Assembly: GCF_004912155.1 (NCBI RefSeq)
Contig: NZ_STGX01000018.1
Location: forward strand, 17,727 to 81,726
Length of the DNA: 64,000 nucleotides
Origin: Glycomyces paridis
GTDB lineage: Bacteria > Actinomycetota > Actinomycetes > Mycobacteriales > Micromonosporaceae
Direction: 5' to 3'
Position 1 is the first letter of the stretch; every line of letters begins with the position of its first letter. The position numbers were made by a program, and so were the translations under genes. The notes under the pieces were generated by a model. It was given only the letters and a program-made list of their open reading frames with translations. It had not been told where the DNA came from and searched no databases. Below are positions 52,205 through 62,139 of this stretch, one piece after another.

Positions 52205-54640
52205 GTGAGCCAGAGGAACGGCCGCAACCAACAGCGGAAGAACCTCCCCGCCCAGCAGGCCAGGGGAAAGGCTGCCGCCAAGAAGGACCGCGAGGTCGAT
52301 GTCACGACGGCAGTGAAGCGGTCGGGGGACGACACCGCAGCCAGACGAACCGCCGAAGGCGAGGGCGTAGGGCTCCCACCGGCTGCGGACGCCGCGGCGT
52401 CGGCGAAGGCAGACCTTGCGGTGCAGGAAGACCGGCTACTGCAGGCATTCGACGACCTGAAAGCGCAGGAGGAGCTCTACCGGAAATCCACCGAGCGCGC
52501 GAATGAGCGCGAGGCGGCGGCGAATGAGCGCGCCCGGGAAGCCGAAGCCGCTCTCGACGAGAATCGAAGCGAGCGTGACATCCTCGCGAAGGACCGGGAG
52601 AAGGTCGAGGTGAAGGCGAGCGCACTGCGGAAGCAGGCGAGCACCCTCGACGAACGCGAGCACGAACTCATCCAGCGGGAAGCCGAGTCCACCTCGGGCT
52701 TCCCGGCCCGTCGCGCTGCCGCTGAGCGGGCGCTCCAGCAACAGTTGGAGGAGGCGCGGCAGATCGGCGAGGCGGCGATCGAGTCCCGCAGAAAGGCCTT
52801 GGAAGCAGAGTGGGCGATGTCCACCGAGACGGCGAATCGTCAAGCCGAGGCCCTAGAAGCGGAACGCGCCGAACTCGACGAGCTCAAGCGCACCCTCGAT
52901 GAGGAGCGGGGAGCTCTCCACCGCGACAAGGTGATGGTGAACCGGAGGAAGCGGGAACTCGACCAGGAGGTCCAAGCCCTCGCAGCCGTCGAACTGCGGA
53001 GGCTGGAGAACGAACTGATCGTCAAGGAGGCCGATGCCACCGCGGCGGTCACACAGCTGGAAGAGCAGTCGAGAGACCTCTCAGAACTGCGCAGCCGGTG
53101 GGCCTCCATCGGCATCGCCGATCCGCAACAGCTCCTGAAGGACCTGGCCGCGGCCCGAGTCGAGGTCCAGGAGCTCAAGGACGAACTCGAAACGCGTCCC
53201 GACGAGGCTTCCGCCTCGCAACTCGAGGCGCTCCGACAGCAGAACCGGGCGCTCAATGCCGAGCGCGAACGGCTCAGCTACGAACTGCAGGTCGAGCACG
53301 GTCGAGCACTCTCCGATCGCATCAGCGCCATGCGAGTCAAGCAGCTCGCCGACGCGGAGCAGCAGTACGCGGTGATGAGCCGGGGATACGAGCAGCGCAT
53401 CGCCGAGCTCAGCGGGACCTTGGAGGAGCTCGTAGAGGGACGGCCGGACCCGACCGAGCCGCTGTTCCCCAACTGCGTCGCCATCGACGAGGACCCCTGG
53501 CTCCAGCAACGAGGCAGGCTTGTCGACGACCAGGTTCCCGACCTGCACGAACTCGCGTGCAACCTTCAAGCCGCGATGTTCAGGGACTCGGAGCGGGCCT
53601 ATCGGCTGGACGACGTGTGCTCCGAACTCGGGGGCATGGCGATGAGCCACCTGCACCTGCTCGAAGGCATGAGCGGCATCGGCAAGACCTCGCTCCCGAA
53701 GGCGTTCGCCAAAGCGCTAGGCACCGCGTGCGAGGTGATCGAGGTACAGGCCGGATGGCGGGACAAGCACGATCTCTTCGGCCACTACAACACCTTCGAG
53801 CGCCGGTTCCAGGAAGAGTCGTTCCTGCTCGCGCTGTACAAGGCGCAGACGCCGCGCTACGCCGACCGCCCGTTCTTCATCGTCCTCGACGAAATGAACC
53901 TCTCCCGACCGGAGCAGTACTTCTCCGTGCTGCTGTCGAAGCTGGAGAACAACCAGGGGCGCGACGGCGACAAGGAACCGATCAGGCTCGCGCCGATAGG
54001 CCACGGGCGCAGGCCCTCCCAGATGGACGAGGACGGCACGGGGATCTTCCTGCCGGACAACGTGTGGTTCGTCGGCACCGCCAACCAGGACGAGTCCACG
54101 CTCGGCTTCGCCGACAAGACCTACAATCGCTCCTTCGTCCTCGAACTTCCCGCTAAGCGGCCGTTCGTACCCGACAAGGGCCGCGTCGAGCCCTACTCGG
54201 CGAACGCGCTGAAGCGTGCCTTCGAGCAGGCGAGGAACCAGCATGCGTCGGCGTACCATGATGTCAAGTCGCTCCTCGACTCCCTCGAGGACGACTTGCA
54301 TGAAGTCGCCCGAATCCACCTGGATCCCCGAGTGACCGCGCAGCTCGAACGGTACGTGCCCGTCGCGGTCGCCGCCCGCGGGACCGAAGCGATCAACGAG
54401 GCCAGCCGCGGCCCCTTCAAGGTCAAGAACAAGACCGTCGACCCGGTGGCACTGGCAGCGGACCAGTTCATCGCGAGCAAAGTGCTCCACCAGCTGCGAA
54501 GCCGATTCGAGGTGACGAACGAAGGCCTGCAGCACCTCGAAACGGCTCTCATGACCTACTGGACGGACCGATTCGAGGGAACGAGCCCGGAGCGCTGCAA
54601 GCGCGTCTTCTCCGATGAAGTCCGTCGGAGGCGTGCATGA
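52205..54640 (+). CDS. Coiled-coil McrB-like AAA+ ATPase
   Basis: An 811-residue protein. A basic disordered N-terminus (about 1-60) and a long coiled coil (about 65-420, rich in Glu, Arg, Ala) precede an AAA+ module: Walker A GMSGIGKTS (Lys494), Walker B VLDEMNLSRPEQYF (Asp562). The loop that in McrB reads NTADRS is GTANQDES here, so nucleotide preference may differ. GTG 52205 follows GAAAGGAAG by 5 nt. The stop overlaps the DUF2357-like gene (ATGA), an McrB/McrC-like pairing. Confidence 0.85.
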   Translation: MSQRNGRNQQRKNLPAQQARGKAAAKKDREVDVTTAVKRSGDDTAARRTAEGEGVGLPPAADAAASAKADLAVQEDRLLQAFDDLKAQEELYRKSTERANEREAAANERAREAEAALDENRSERDILAKDREKVEVKASALRKQASTLDEREHELIQREAESTSGFPARRAAAERALQQQLEEARQIGEAAIESRRKALEAEWAMSTETANRQAEALEAERAELDELKRTLDEERGALHRDKVMVNRRKRELDQEVQALAAVELRRLENELIVKEADATAAVTQLEEQSRDLSELRSRWASIGIADPQQLLKDLAAARVEVQELKDELETRPDEASASQLEALRQQNRALNAERERLSYELQVEHGRALSDRISAMRVKQLADAEQQYAVMSRGYEQRIAELSGTLEELVEGRPDPTEPLFPNCVAIDEDPWLQQRGRLVDDQVPDLHELACNLQAAMFRDSERAYRLDDVCSELGGMAMSHLHLLEGMSGIGKTSLPKAFAKALGTACEVIEVQAGWRDKHDLFGHYNTFERRFQEESFLLALYKAQTPRYADRPFFIVLDEMNLSRPEQYFSVLLSKLENNQGRDGDKEPIRLAPIGHGRRPSQMDEDGTGIFLPDNVWFVGTANQDESTLGFADKTYNRSFVLELPAKRPFVPDKGRVEPYSANALKRAFEQARNQHASAYHDVKSLLDSLEDDLHEVARIHLDPRVTAQLERYVPVAVAARGTEAINEASRGPFKVKNKTVDPVALAADQFIASKVLHQLRSRFEVTNEGLQHLETALMTYWTDRFEGTSPERCKRVFSDEVRRRRA

Positions 54641-56538
54641 ACGAAGGCATCGTCAACGCCGAACCGTCTGCGGTGGTCATGGCGAGCATCGTGTACCTGT
54701 ACCGCCAGATCACGGGCGCTGACGACGTTCACAGCATCCTTGACACGCCGCTGCTGGTTCCCGACGTCGCACACCACGCGCGCCTCACACCGCTCGACGC
54801 CGACATCGTCGAGTTCCTCCCCGCCCTGACCGGGGTCTGCAGGCAGCCGCACGACCGCCTGGGAGTCGAGCACGTCCTGGTGCGCGCACCGCAGGCCCGG
54901 CGGGTACCTGTTGCGGGACTGACCCGGCTCGCGAGTCACAGTGAGGACTGGGCCGGGGTGGAATTCGATCGGGTCATACCGGAACGCCTGCTCTCGGTGC
55001 GATACACCGATGACTACGACTTCTATGAGAACCAGGTCGCCGCGCAGCTCGTCGACCGGCTGCGACGGTATCTCGGCGGCCGCATCGGCGACCTCCGCCT
55101 GCTGCTGCGGCACCTCGGCGACCTGAGCCGGTATGGAGCCGCCTTGGAGGGGAAGCAGTCCTATTGGAAGCGCCGACGACTTTCGAACCTCCTCGCAGAA
55201 GCCGTTGAAGCCGCGAAAGACCAAGTCGGACCGGTGGCAGAAACCCTGAAACGGCTGGAGGACCTGAATGAGGACGTGAACCTCCTCCGATCATCGCCGG
55301 TGTACAACCGCGCGAACCGCAGAGCGCCGATCCCCTATCGGCTTCCTCGCACCAACCTGCTCATGGGGAACTACAGGTATCACCGGATCGCGCTGCTCTG
55401 GGAAGCCTGGGCGCTCCGCGACGCCGACCAGTCGGTCCTGCTCAAGGAGCAGCATCGCGACTTCGAACCCGCGTTCAACACCTACGCGCTGGCCATGGTG
55501 CTCCGGGCGTTCGGCGTCCTCGGATTCGAGGTGGTGAACGGGCCTCTCGACGAAATCGGCGAACGAATCGGCCTCGTGGACGGTCACGGAACCCAATACG
55601 GACTCCGAATGACGGCAGACGAGCACGTCGAGGTGCTACTGGGCGAGGAGACGATCGCGGCAGTCGTCCCGTTCAGCAGCGACATCACTGCGGGTCCCTC
55701 ATCGGACCATGTCCAAGAGTCGGTCGATGCGCTGCTGCGGAAGCACGGGGCCGCCGCCGTATCCACGGTGATCGTGTATCCCGGAGACCGGTCCGAACGG
55801 GCCCCGTTGCCGCGCAGGCTGCAGGACCAGGTTCACTGGACCGGGAGGTTCTCGGCGTTCAGCGGGACACCGCGGCAACTCTTCGGAATGGTCCCAGTGT
55901 CCCCCTTGGAGATCGAAAGCGCGGAACGGATCGCGCGGTCGCTGCGGTGGATCTTGCATGCGACCCGCCTCCAGCAGTTGTTCCCTCCCCGAATTCCCGC
56001 GGAGCCATGGGTCCAGTTCAAGCCGCGGCCGTGGCTGCGTCGGCAGGACCAGGACTGGCACCTGACGAAGCCCATGGCTCCCGGCGAACTGGGCCGACTC
56101 CGCGACGAGATCCGAACCCTGGACTCCGCGTACATCGCGCGGTCCCTCTCCACGCGCCGTGCGTCCGCTGAAGAAGTCATCGCTCAAGTCGACGCGGCCG
56201 AGGAGACGATGCGCCTCCTCACGAACTGCCCGCTGTGCCCTGGAACCGGACCGGTGGCGTTCGAGGCCCGCTCCTCGACGTACCACTGCCAATGCGAATG
56301 CGGAGCACAGTGGGGAACGCGGATCTGCGGCAGTTGCAAGGAGCAGTTCCCCGTGCTCTGGGCGGGGAAGATCATCGAATCCGGCCTCGCCGATCTGATG
56401 GGGGGCGACGCGATCGATGCTGCACTCGGAAGCGAAACGCTCGCCTTGCCCTGCCCGAACTTCTCGGACCGGGCTCGCTTCAAGTGCCCGTGGTGCGAGA
56501 CCTGCCAAGGCGCACCTGCATGCGGTTGCGACCGATGA
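54637..56538 (+). CDS. DUF2357-like protein with C-terminal zinc clusters
   Basis: A 633-residue protein. The region around DDYDFYENQVAAQLVDRL (Glu131) and the middle part resemble DUF2357 proteins, which partner McrB-like ATPases and often carry a PD-(D/E)xK nuclease. A nuclease motif is not obvious here. The last 105 residues hold many cysteines in CPLC (from Cys531), CQCEC, CGSC, CPWC and CGC patterns, enough for two or three zinc sites. It is the last gene of the cassette and convergent with the restriction-methylation gene at 56.6 kb. Confidence 0.7.
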   Translation: MNEGIVNAEPSAVVMASIVYLYRQITGADDVHSILDTPLLVPDVAHHARLTPLDADIVEFLPALTGVCRQPHDRLGVEHVLVRAPQARRVPVAGLTRLASHSEDWAGVEFDRVIPERLLSVRYTDDYDFYENQVAAQLVDRLRRYLGGRIGDLRLLLRHLGDLSRYGAALEGKQSYWKRRRLSNLLAEAVEAAKDQVGPVAETLKRLEDLNEDVNLLRSSPVYNRANRRAPIPYRLPRTNLLMGNYRYHRIALLWEAWALRDADQSVLLKEQHRDFEPAFNTYALAMVLRAFGVLGFEVVNGPLDEIGERIGLVDGHGTQYGLRMTADEHVEVLLGEETIAAVVPFSSDITAGPSSDHVQESVDALLRKHGAAAVSTVIVYPGDRSERAPLPRRLQDQVHWTGRFSAFSGTPRQLFGMVPVSPLEIESAERIARSLRWILHATRLQQLFPPRIPAEPWVQFKPRPWLRRQDQDWHLTKPMAPGELGRLRDEIRTLDSAYIARSLSTRRASAEEVIAQVDAAEETMRLLTNCPLCPGTGPVAFEARSSTYHCQCECGAQWGTRICGSCKEQFPVLWAGKIIESGLADLMGGDAIDAALGSETLALPCPNFSDRARFKCPWCETCQGAPACGCDR

Positions 56539-56575
56539 GGAAGTCCAGATCGGTTCAATCTTTAGAACGACGGAT

Positions 56576-59500
56576 TCATTGATCCGGCAGAATCTCCAAC
56601 GGCGGGAGGGCGTCCACGATCGCCATGGTTTCCAGACTCACGGTTACGATGCGTTTGAGCAGGTCGATGATGTATCGCGGATCGTCAGACCAGTCGTTGG
56701 GGTCGTTGACGATGCCGCTGGCCTTGTCGGTTCGGACGTAGTAGCGGTCCATGATCCACTCGACAGCCGAGCGGGATCCGATCTGGTAGCGGTAGGCGGC
56801 TTCCGGGATATCGGCGAGGGTGACGTGGGAGTTGTAGACGATCCGGGTGCGGTCCTGCCTCGACGCGAATCTCATCTTCCGGTCGACACGATAGAGATCC
56901 GCAGAGTCGGCCGTCTTGGTTTCGGCGACGATCTCTCGGATGCCGGAGTACGGCTCGGCCGACTCGTAGGCGAGGTGCAGCCGCATGAGTCGGCTGCCCG
57001 AGCGGGCGAATTCGTGGAACCGCGCGACTTTGGGGATGCGAGGCAGCGACTTTCGGAGGTCCGCTTCGAACTCAGACCGGTACATGGGCGAATGCAGGAT
57101 GCCGTAGACGTAGTGGAAGATGTCGTCCTTCGAGATCGAGCCGTCTCGGTAAGTCTCCCGGTAGTCCCTGAGGGCGGCGTCGGTGATGTTGTCCGCTCGC
57201 ACATATCCCTCGCTGCTATCGCCGAGCGCCAGGCTATCGGGGTCGACGCGGTGATAGGAATATCTGGCGAAGAGTGGGCCGACGCTCTTGGTTCCGACCG
57301 CGTGCAGGTTCGGAACGTTGTCTACCGCAAGAACGGAGAACGGCTCTTCTGAGCCGGTCCCGGTCGTATAGAACCCCACGTTCTTCGCCGAAGGAGTCGG
57401 AAATGCCCGTTCGAGTCGATATACGCGGTCACTTGTGTCGGCAGTGAGGTAGACGCGCTGCTTGGTGAACGGTCGATAAGTCCCTTCGAACACGCAGAGT
57501 TCATCGACTTCGAGCCGCACTCCTCGCAGCAGTCGAATCCGGTCGGACACGTTCCAGCTGAATCGGCCACCCCCAGCCGTCGAAAGATCGCTCGCCGGAT
57601 CGAAGGCTGCGTCTCCGGCTTCGCCATCCGCGTTGGTCGATGCCCGGCTGCTCACTCGACTGTTGTAGAAATCGATCATCGATCGCACGTTGTCCATCAA
57701 AGCGGAATCGGAGAAGTTGTACACCCAGGCGTCTCGCCCTGTCTTGAGTCCGCTCGTGTACGTCTCGAAGATCGGCTTCGACATGTTCCCCGCGCTCTTG
57801 TCGCCGAGGGCGCGGAAGCCTTGAAATCGCTTGTCCCTTACGTTGATCCAATCGCCGTCCGCTTCAGGGTCGAGTTGCTGCCAACCGAGAGTGTCCAAAC
57901 CTTTCGCTCGGAGGAGGTCGGTTGCGTTCGCCACGATCTCAAGTTTGCGCTTCCGATCGTGGTAGTCGCCGACGTCCCGATAGAAGAGGCTGCATGCTTC
58001 GCCTTCTGCCGCTCTGCCGCCTTTGACGAGCAGGAGGACCGCGATGCCCGCCCGGCTGCCCGATCCGAAGATCTTGCCGCCTTCCTTCTTCGAGAGCTCG
58101 CCGGCGGTCCGCTGGTTGCCTCGGAGATTGAAGCAGTAGATCGCGTCGAACTCCTCTGTGAGGGTGCGGCGCAGTCCTGCGGCGGTGTTCCCATCTATGA
58201 ACCCGTTGTTCAGGACGAGGCAGATCACGCCGTCGTCCTCGATCCGGTCGCTCGCCCAGCGCAGTGCCCGCACATACGAGTCATAGAGCGAGTTCTTGTT
58301 GGTGGCGGTCGACCTTGCCGCATACGTCTCGCGGATGCGCTGGTCGAGCCCGAGGTATTTCAGATTCTGGTTGCCGTCGTTCTGGTTGTTCTGTCCAACG
58401 GAGTAGGGCGGATTGCCGGTGACGACGATGATGCGAACGCTCTGCTGGCGGACCGCGCGCTTCGTGTTGCCTCCGAGCACGCCCTCCGAAGCTTCAGGCC
58501 GGCTCTCATAGAGCTGGAAGGTGTCGGTCAGGACCATGCCGTCGAACGGCCGGTACCGGGCCTCCCGAGACCTGTTGTGGAACGCCTCTTCGATGTTGAC
58601 GGCGGCGATGTAGTAGGCGAGCAGGACGATCTCGTTCGCGTGCAGTTCACTGCTGTACTTCCGGACGAGGTCCTCGGGCCGGATAAGTTCCGACTGGAGG
58701 AGCCTGACGATGAACGAGCCGGTGCCTGCGAACGGGTCGATGACTTGCACCCCTTCGTCGCTGAGCGAGGCGCCGAGGTACTTGCGCAGGGCCTGGTCGG
58801 TGAGTTGGAGGATGAAGTCGACGACTTCGACCGGGGTGTAGACGATGCCGAGCCGATCGGAGACCTGCGGCATGGCGTGCTTGAAGAACTGCTCGTACAG
58901 CTCCAGGAGGATCTTCTGGCGCCCGGCGGGGTTGTCGATGCCCTCGATCCGGACTCGAATCTGCTCGTAGAAGCGTTTGAGCTTGTCGCGCTCCGAGTCC
59001 AATGCCTGATCGTCCAGTGCTTCGAGCACGGTCTCCATGGCTCGGGAGACCGGGTTGTGCGTCGCGAACTCGTACCGCTCGAAGAGAGCGTCGAAGACCG
59101 GCTTCGTGATCAGATGCTGGGCGAGCGTCTCGATCGCGTCATGCTCTGAGATGGAGGGGTTAAGGTTCGCGCGAAGGGCGGCCACGAACGCGTCGAACGC
59201 TGCTTGCTTGCCGGGTAGAGCGAGGGCTGTTCGGATGCGGGTCATGTGATTGCCCGCGATGTCCGCTATCTCCTTGGCCCACTCCTTCCAGTAGACCCGA
59301 GTGCCCACTTTCTGCACGATCCGTGCGTAGATGGCGTTGCGCCACTCCTCGACCGACGGCACGCCGTCCCGGGCCGCCTGCACGAGGTTTCCCAGGTCGC
59401 TCGAGTCGTGGTCGTCGGCGATGTGGTCGGCCAGGATCCGTTCGGAGCGGGATTTGTTGAGTCCGATGCGGTTGACTTCGGCGTTGAATCGGTCGTCATG

Positions 59501-61411
59501 GGAGCGAAGGGCGTTGAGGACCTGCCATACAGCCCTGTAGCGCTCGTTGTCGTCGAGCGCCTCGTTCGGGGGCACGCCTTCCGGAATGGCAACGGGGAGG
59601 ATGATGTAGCCGTACTCCTTGGCGGGAGCCCGTCGCATGACACGGCCCACTGCCTGGATGATGTCGATGACCGAGTTGCGCGGGTGCAGGAACAGCACCG
59701 CGTCGAGTGCCGGCACGTCCACGCCCTCGGACAGGCATCTAGCGTTGGAGAGGATCCGGGCGGTTCCCTCGCCCGGTTCGGACTTCAGCCACTCGAGCGC
59801 TCTGCCGCGTTCCAGCGCGTTCATCGTGCCGTCAACATGCTCCACTTCGCAGCGGAGGCTCGCCTCGGAGGTTCCTCCGAGCCGCTCGGTCACTTGGGAG
59901 AACACCTCGGTCAGGTGCTTCGACGCGGCTATGTTCCGTGCGAAGGCGACGGCGCGTCGCATGGGCGCCTCGTTCGCCCGGAACCCGCTCTCCTCGATCG
60001 AAGGGCCGAGACGCTTGCGCAGTCCGTTCCAGACGCCGATGAGCTTGGCGGCGTCGGCGACGTTGAGCTCCATGTTGTCGTCGGCGAGTTCTACCTGCAA
60101 GGCTTTGGCCGCGTATCCTGCATCGACGCTCAGCACCAGGACCTTGTAGTCCGCGAGCAACCCGGCCTCGACCGCCTCCCCGAAACCCAGCTTGTGGAAC
60201 TCGGGCCCGAACCTCGCCTCGTCGTCCATCGAGCACAGTTCGACGCTCGATCGCTGCGCGTCGGCCTTGGCGGACTCGGTGAAGATCCGCGGCGTCGCGG
60301 TCATATACAGTCGCCGCTCGGCCGCGATATAAGCCGGGTCATGGATCCGGGTGAAGTTGGACTCGTCCCGGCCGGCGAGCACGGCGCCGGTGGTGCGGTG
60401 CGCCTCGTCGCAGACGACGAGGTCGAACGCCTCGAGACCGACGGCTTGGGCGGCGGCGATGGTGGGCAAGGACTGGTATGTGCAGAAGACCGCGGTCATT
60501 CCGGGCCCGTAGTCGCTGCCGCGGATGCGGTCGACGAGCTTGACCGCGCTCGTCGTCGCGGGCAGGGCGAGGTCGTGCACCGCCTGGTCCCCTGAATCCG
60601 CCTGCCCAGGTTGCTTCGATACCTTCGAGTCTGAGCAGACCGCAAAGGGCCGCAGGGCGGCCTCTGCCTCGGACACCCATTCGCGCATGGTCTGGGACAA
60701 CAGCGCAATCGACGGCACCAGGACCAGCACGCTGATGGGATCTTCGTGGACAGAGGCGAGCCGTTCTGCGATCTTGAGCGAGGTCAGGGTCTTGCCGGTG
60801 CCGCAGGCCATGTGCAACCGGCCACGATCATGCGTCTCGAACCCGGCGAGCACGGCTTCGATCGCCTCGTCTTGGTGCGGCATGGGCGCCTTCTTGGCGC
60901 GCAGATAGCGCGGTCCGAGACGCTCGCCTGCGGCCCACGCGTGCTCGGAGGCGACCTCGCTCCAGTCGATCGGGCTCGTGTCGAGTTGGGACATTCCGAC
61001 CCTGGTCACCTCGACCTGCTGGTCCGCGAGGGCGGCCTCGGCGTTCGGGCCCCATTTGTCGGTGCTGGACACGACGATCCGTCGGTTGATGCCCTTCTTG
61101 CCCGAGGCCGTGAAGAAGGAGTCGAGGTCGGCTTTGCGGATCACCCTGTCCGGCTCGTAGAACTTGCACTGAATCGCGCAGAACTCTTCGGATCCAGTCT
61201 CTCGCGCCACGAGATCGATGCCGGTGTCGGTGGCGTTGTCCTCGGCGAGAGGGGAGTCGGCCCACATCCATACCTCGGAGAATTGCTGCCGCCATTGCGG
61301 GTCGGTGCGGAAGAAGGCGAGCATGAGCTGCTCGAAACGTCTGCCTCGTTCCGCATTGGTCTGCGACGTGACTCGAATGTGGTCGAGGATGTCCCGAACG
61401 GTTCCGGTCAT
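56576..61411 (-). CDS. Single-chain restriction-methylation helicase protein (type ISP-like)
   Basis: A 1611-residue protein combining an Mrr-like N-terminal nuclease (about 20-150; GIDLVARETG then AIQCKFYE), an SF2 helicase (Walker A CGTGKT with Lys207; DEAH 335-338), a gamma-type adenine methylase (motif I DPFAGTGSF from Asp892; NPPY at 1000-1003) and a C-terminal target-recognition part. This is the order of type ISP enzymes such as LlaBIII, where one chain recognises, methylates, translocates and cuts. ATG 61411 follows AAGGGAGG. It stands alone, convergent with the cassette. Confidence 0.9.
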   Translation of the reverse strand: MTGTVRDILDHIRVTSQTNAERGRRFEQLMLAFFRTDPQWRQQFSEVWMWADSPLAEDNATDTGIDLVARETGSEEFCAIQCKFYEPDRVIRKADLDSFFTASGKKGINRRIVVSSTDKWGPNAEAALADQQVEVTRVGMSQLDTSPIDWSEVASEHAWAAGERLGPRYLRAKKAPMPHQDEAIEAVLAGFETHDRGRLHMACGTGKTLTSLKIAERLASVHEDPISVLVLVPSIALLSQTMREWVSEAEAALRPFAVCSDSKVSKQPGQADSGDQAVHDLALPATTSAVKLVDRIRGSDYGPGMTAVFCTYQSLPTIAAAQAVGLEAFDLVVCDEAHRTTGAVLAGRDESNFTRIHDPAYIAAERRLYMTATPRIFTESAKADAQRSSVELCSMDDEARFGPEFHKLGFGEAVEAGLLADYKVLVLSVDAGYAAKALQVELADDNMELNVADAAKLIGVWNGLRKRLGPSIEESGFRANEAPMRRAVAFARNIAASKHLTEVFSQVTERLGGTSEASLRCEVEHVDGTMNALERGRALEWLKSEPGEGTARILSNARCLSEGVDVPALDAVLFLHPRNSVIDIIQAVGRVMRRAPAKEYGYIILPVAIPEGVPPNEALDDNERYRAVWQVLNALRSHDDRFNAEVNRIGLNKSRSERILADHIADDHDSSDLGNLVQAARDGVPSVEEWRNAIYARIVQKVGTRVYWKEWAKEIADIAGNHMTRIRTALALPGKQAAFDAFVAALRANLNPSISEHDAIETLAQHLITKPVFDALFERYEFATHNPVSRAMETVLEALDDQALDSERDKLKRFYEQIRVRIEGIDNPAGRQKILLELYEQFFKHAMPQVSDRLGIVYTPVEVVDFILQLTDQALRKYLGASLSDEGVQVIDPFAGTGSFIVRLLQSELIRPEDLVRKYSSELHANEIVLLAYYIAAVNIEEAFHNRSREARYRPFDGMVLTDTFQLYESRPEASEGVLGGNTKRAVRQQSVRIIVVTGNPPYSVGQNNQNDGNQNLKYLGLDQRIRETYAARSTATNKNSLYDSYVRALRWASDRIEDDGVICLVLNNGFIDGNTAAGLRRTLTEEFDAIYCFNLRGNQRTAGELSKKEGGKIFGSGSRAGIAVLLLVKGGRAAEGEACSLFYRDVGDYHDRKRKLEIVANATDLLRAKGLDTLGWQQLDPEADGDWINVRDKRFQGFRALGDKSAGNMSKPIFETYTSGLKTGRDAWVYNFSDSALMDNVRSMIDFYNSRVSSRASTNADGEAGDAAFDPASDLSTAGGGRFSWNVSDRIRLLRGVRLEVDELCVFEGTYRPFTKQRVYLTADTSDRVYRLERAFPTPSAKNVGFYTTGTGSEEPFSVLAVDNVPNLHAVGTKSVGPLFARYSYHRVDPDSLALGDSSEGYVRADNITDAALRDYRETYRDGSISKDDIFHYVYGILHSPMYRSEFEADLRKSLPRIPKVARFHEFARSGSRLMRLHLAYESAEPYSGIREIVAETKTADSADLYRVDRKMRFASRQDRTRIVYNSHVTLADIPEAAYRYQIGSRSAVEWIMDRYYVRTDKASGIVNDPNDWSDDPRYIIDLLKRIVTVSLETMAIVDALPPLEILPDQ

Positions 61412-61705
61412 GACGCTGCCTCCCTTGGGAAGGAACGGCGTCAAACTTACCCCCACTTTGCGTAACGCCCTCACTACATGAAGGACGTTAGCGTATCCGC
61501 ACTGTCTGTACAACCCTCAGAACGAGGCTGAACAGATGGACGGTGTGGATTCCATAGCACCGCAGCGTCAGCACCTTCCGGCGATTGACCCGAGGAGCGC
61601 CGCCTTCAGCAAGTCATCCCGGCGCGAAGCTGCCGAAGGCCTGGACCATGAGGTCTGGTCTTTCTTCGTCTGGTGCGGTAAACCCTGCCGTGCCTCGTTC
61701 GGGTG
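61412..61705. other. Intergenic stretch at the right side of the island
   Basis: Upstream region of the restriction-methylation gene. Frames here have poor codon use and no ribosome site. No integrase fragment, tRNA or repeat of the tRNA-Trp 3' end was found. Confidence 0.45.
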
Positions 61706-62005
61706 TCAGTCTTCGTCGGGGAAGCCCCAGTCGAGGTTGATGCGGGCCTGGGCGGCGATCGTTCGGACCGAGGTCTCGATGTCGTGCTCGAACTGCTTGC
61801 TCCATTCGCCGAATCCGCGGACGATGATCGGATAAGGCTCGCTCCGTGCGGTGATCGAGGGCGGTTCGTGACTTACGTGCGTCACCATCCACGAGTCGAT
61901 GCCGTGGTCCTTGAGCGCGAGATCCACCGCCTTCCCGACACGATCGACTTCCTCAGGCGACTTGAGGCGGTCCACGTCGAGGTACAGATGAATGTTCACT
62001 GACAT
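61706..62005 (-). CDS. Small protein of unknown function
   Basis: A 99-residue acidic protein, MSVNIHLYLDVDRLKSPEEV at its start, with alternating strands and a helix (GEWSKQFEHDIETSVRTIAA). No family recognised and no signal peptide. Codon use fits the host backbone. No Shine-Dalgarno sequence is obvious. Confidence 0.55.
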   Translation of the reverse strand: MSVNIHLYLDVDRLKSPEEVDRVGKAVDLALKDHGIDSWMVTHVSHEPPSITARSEPYPIIVRGFGEWSKQFEHDIETSVRTIAAQARINLDWGFPDED

Positions 62006-62139
62006 GGCCGCGATCCTAGAAGGCTTCCGCAAGGGGGTTTGCCGGGCGGACCTCGGCCGCAGTTCTCAGCATCGGCGCCCGTGCATGTGTTCGAGCAGCG
62101 GCCGGTGCGGTAGCCCCCACCTTCCGGGGCCGACCCGAA

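Noticed and set aside
56576..61411. DISARM or BREX methylase/helicase
   Set aside because: Nuclease, helicase, methylase and recognition parts lie in one chain, and no DrmA/B, PglZ or BrxL genes are present; the type ISP layout fits better.
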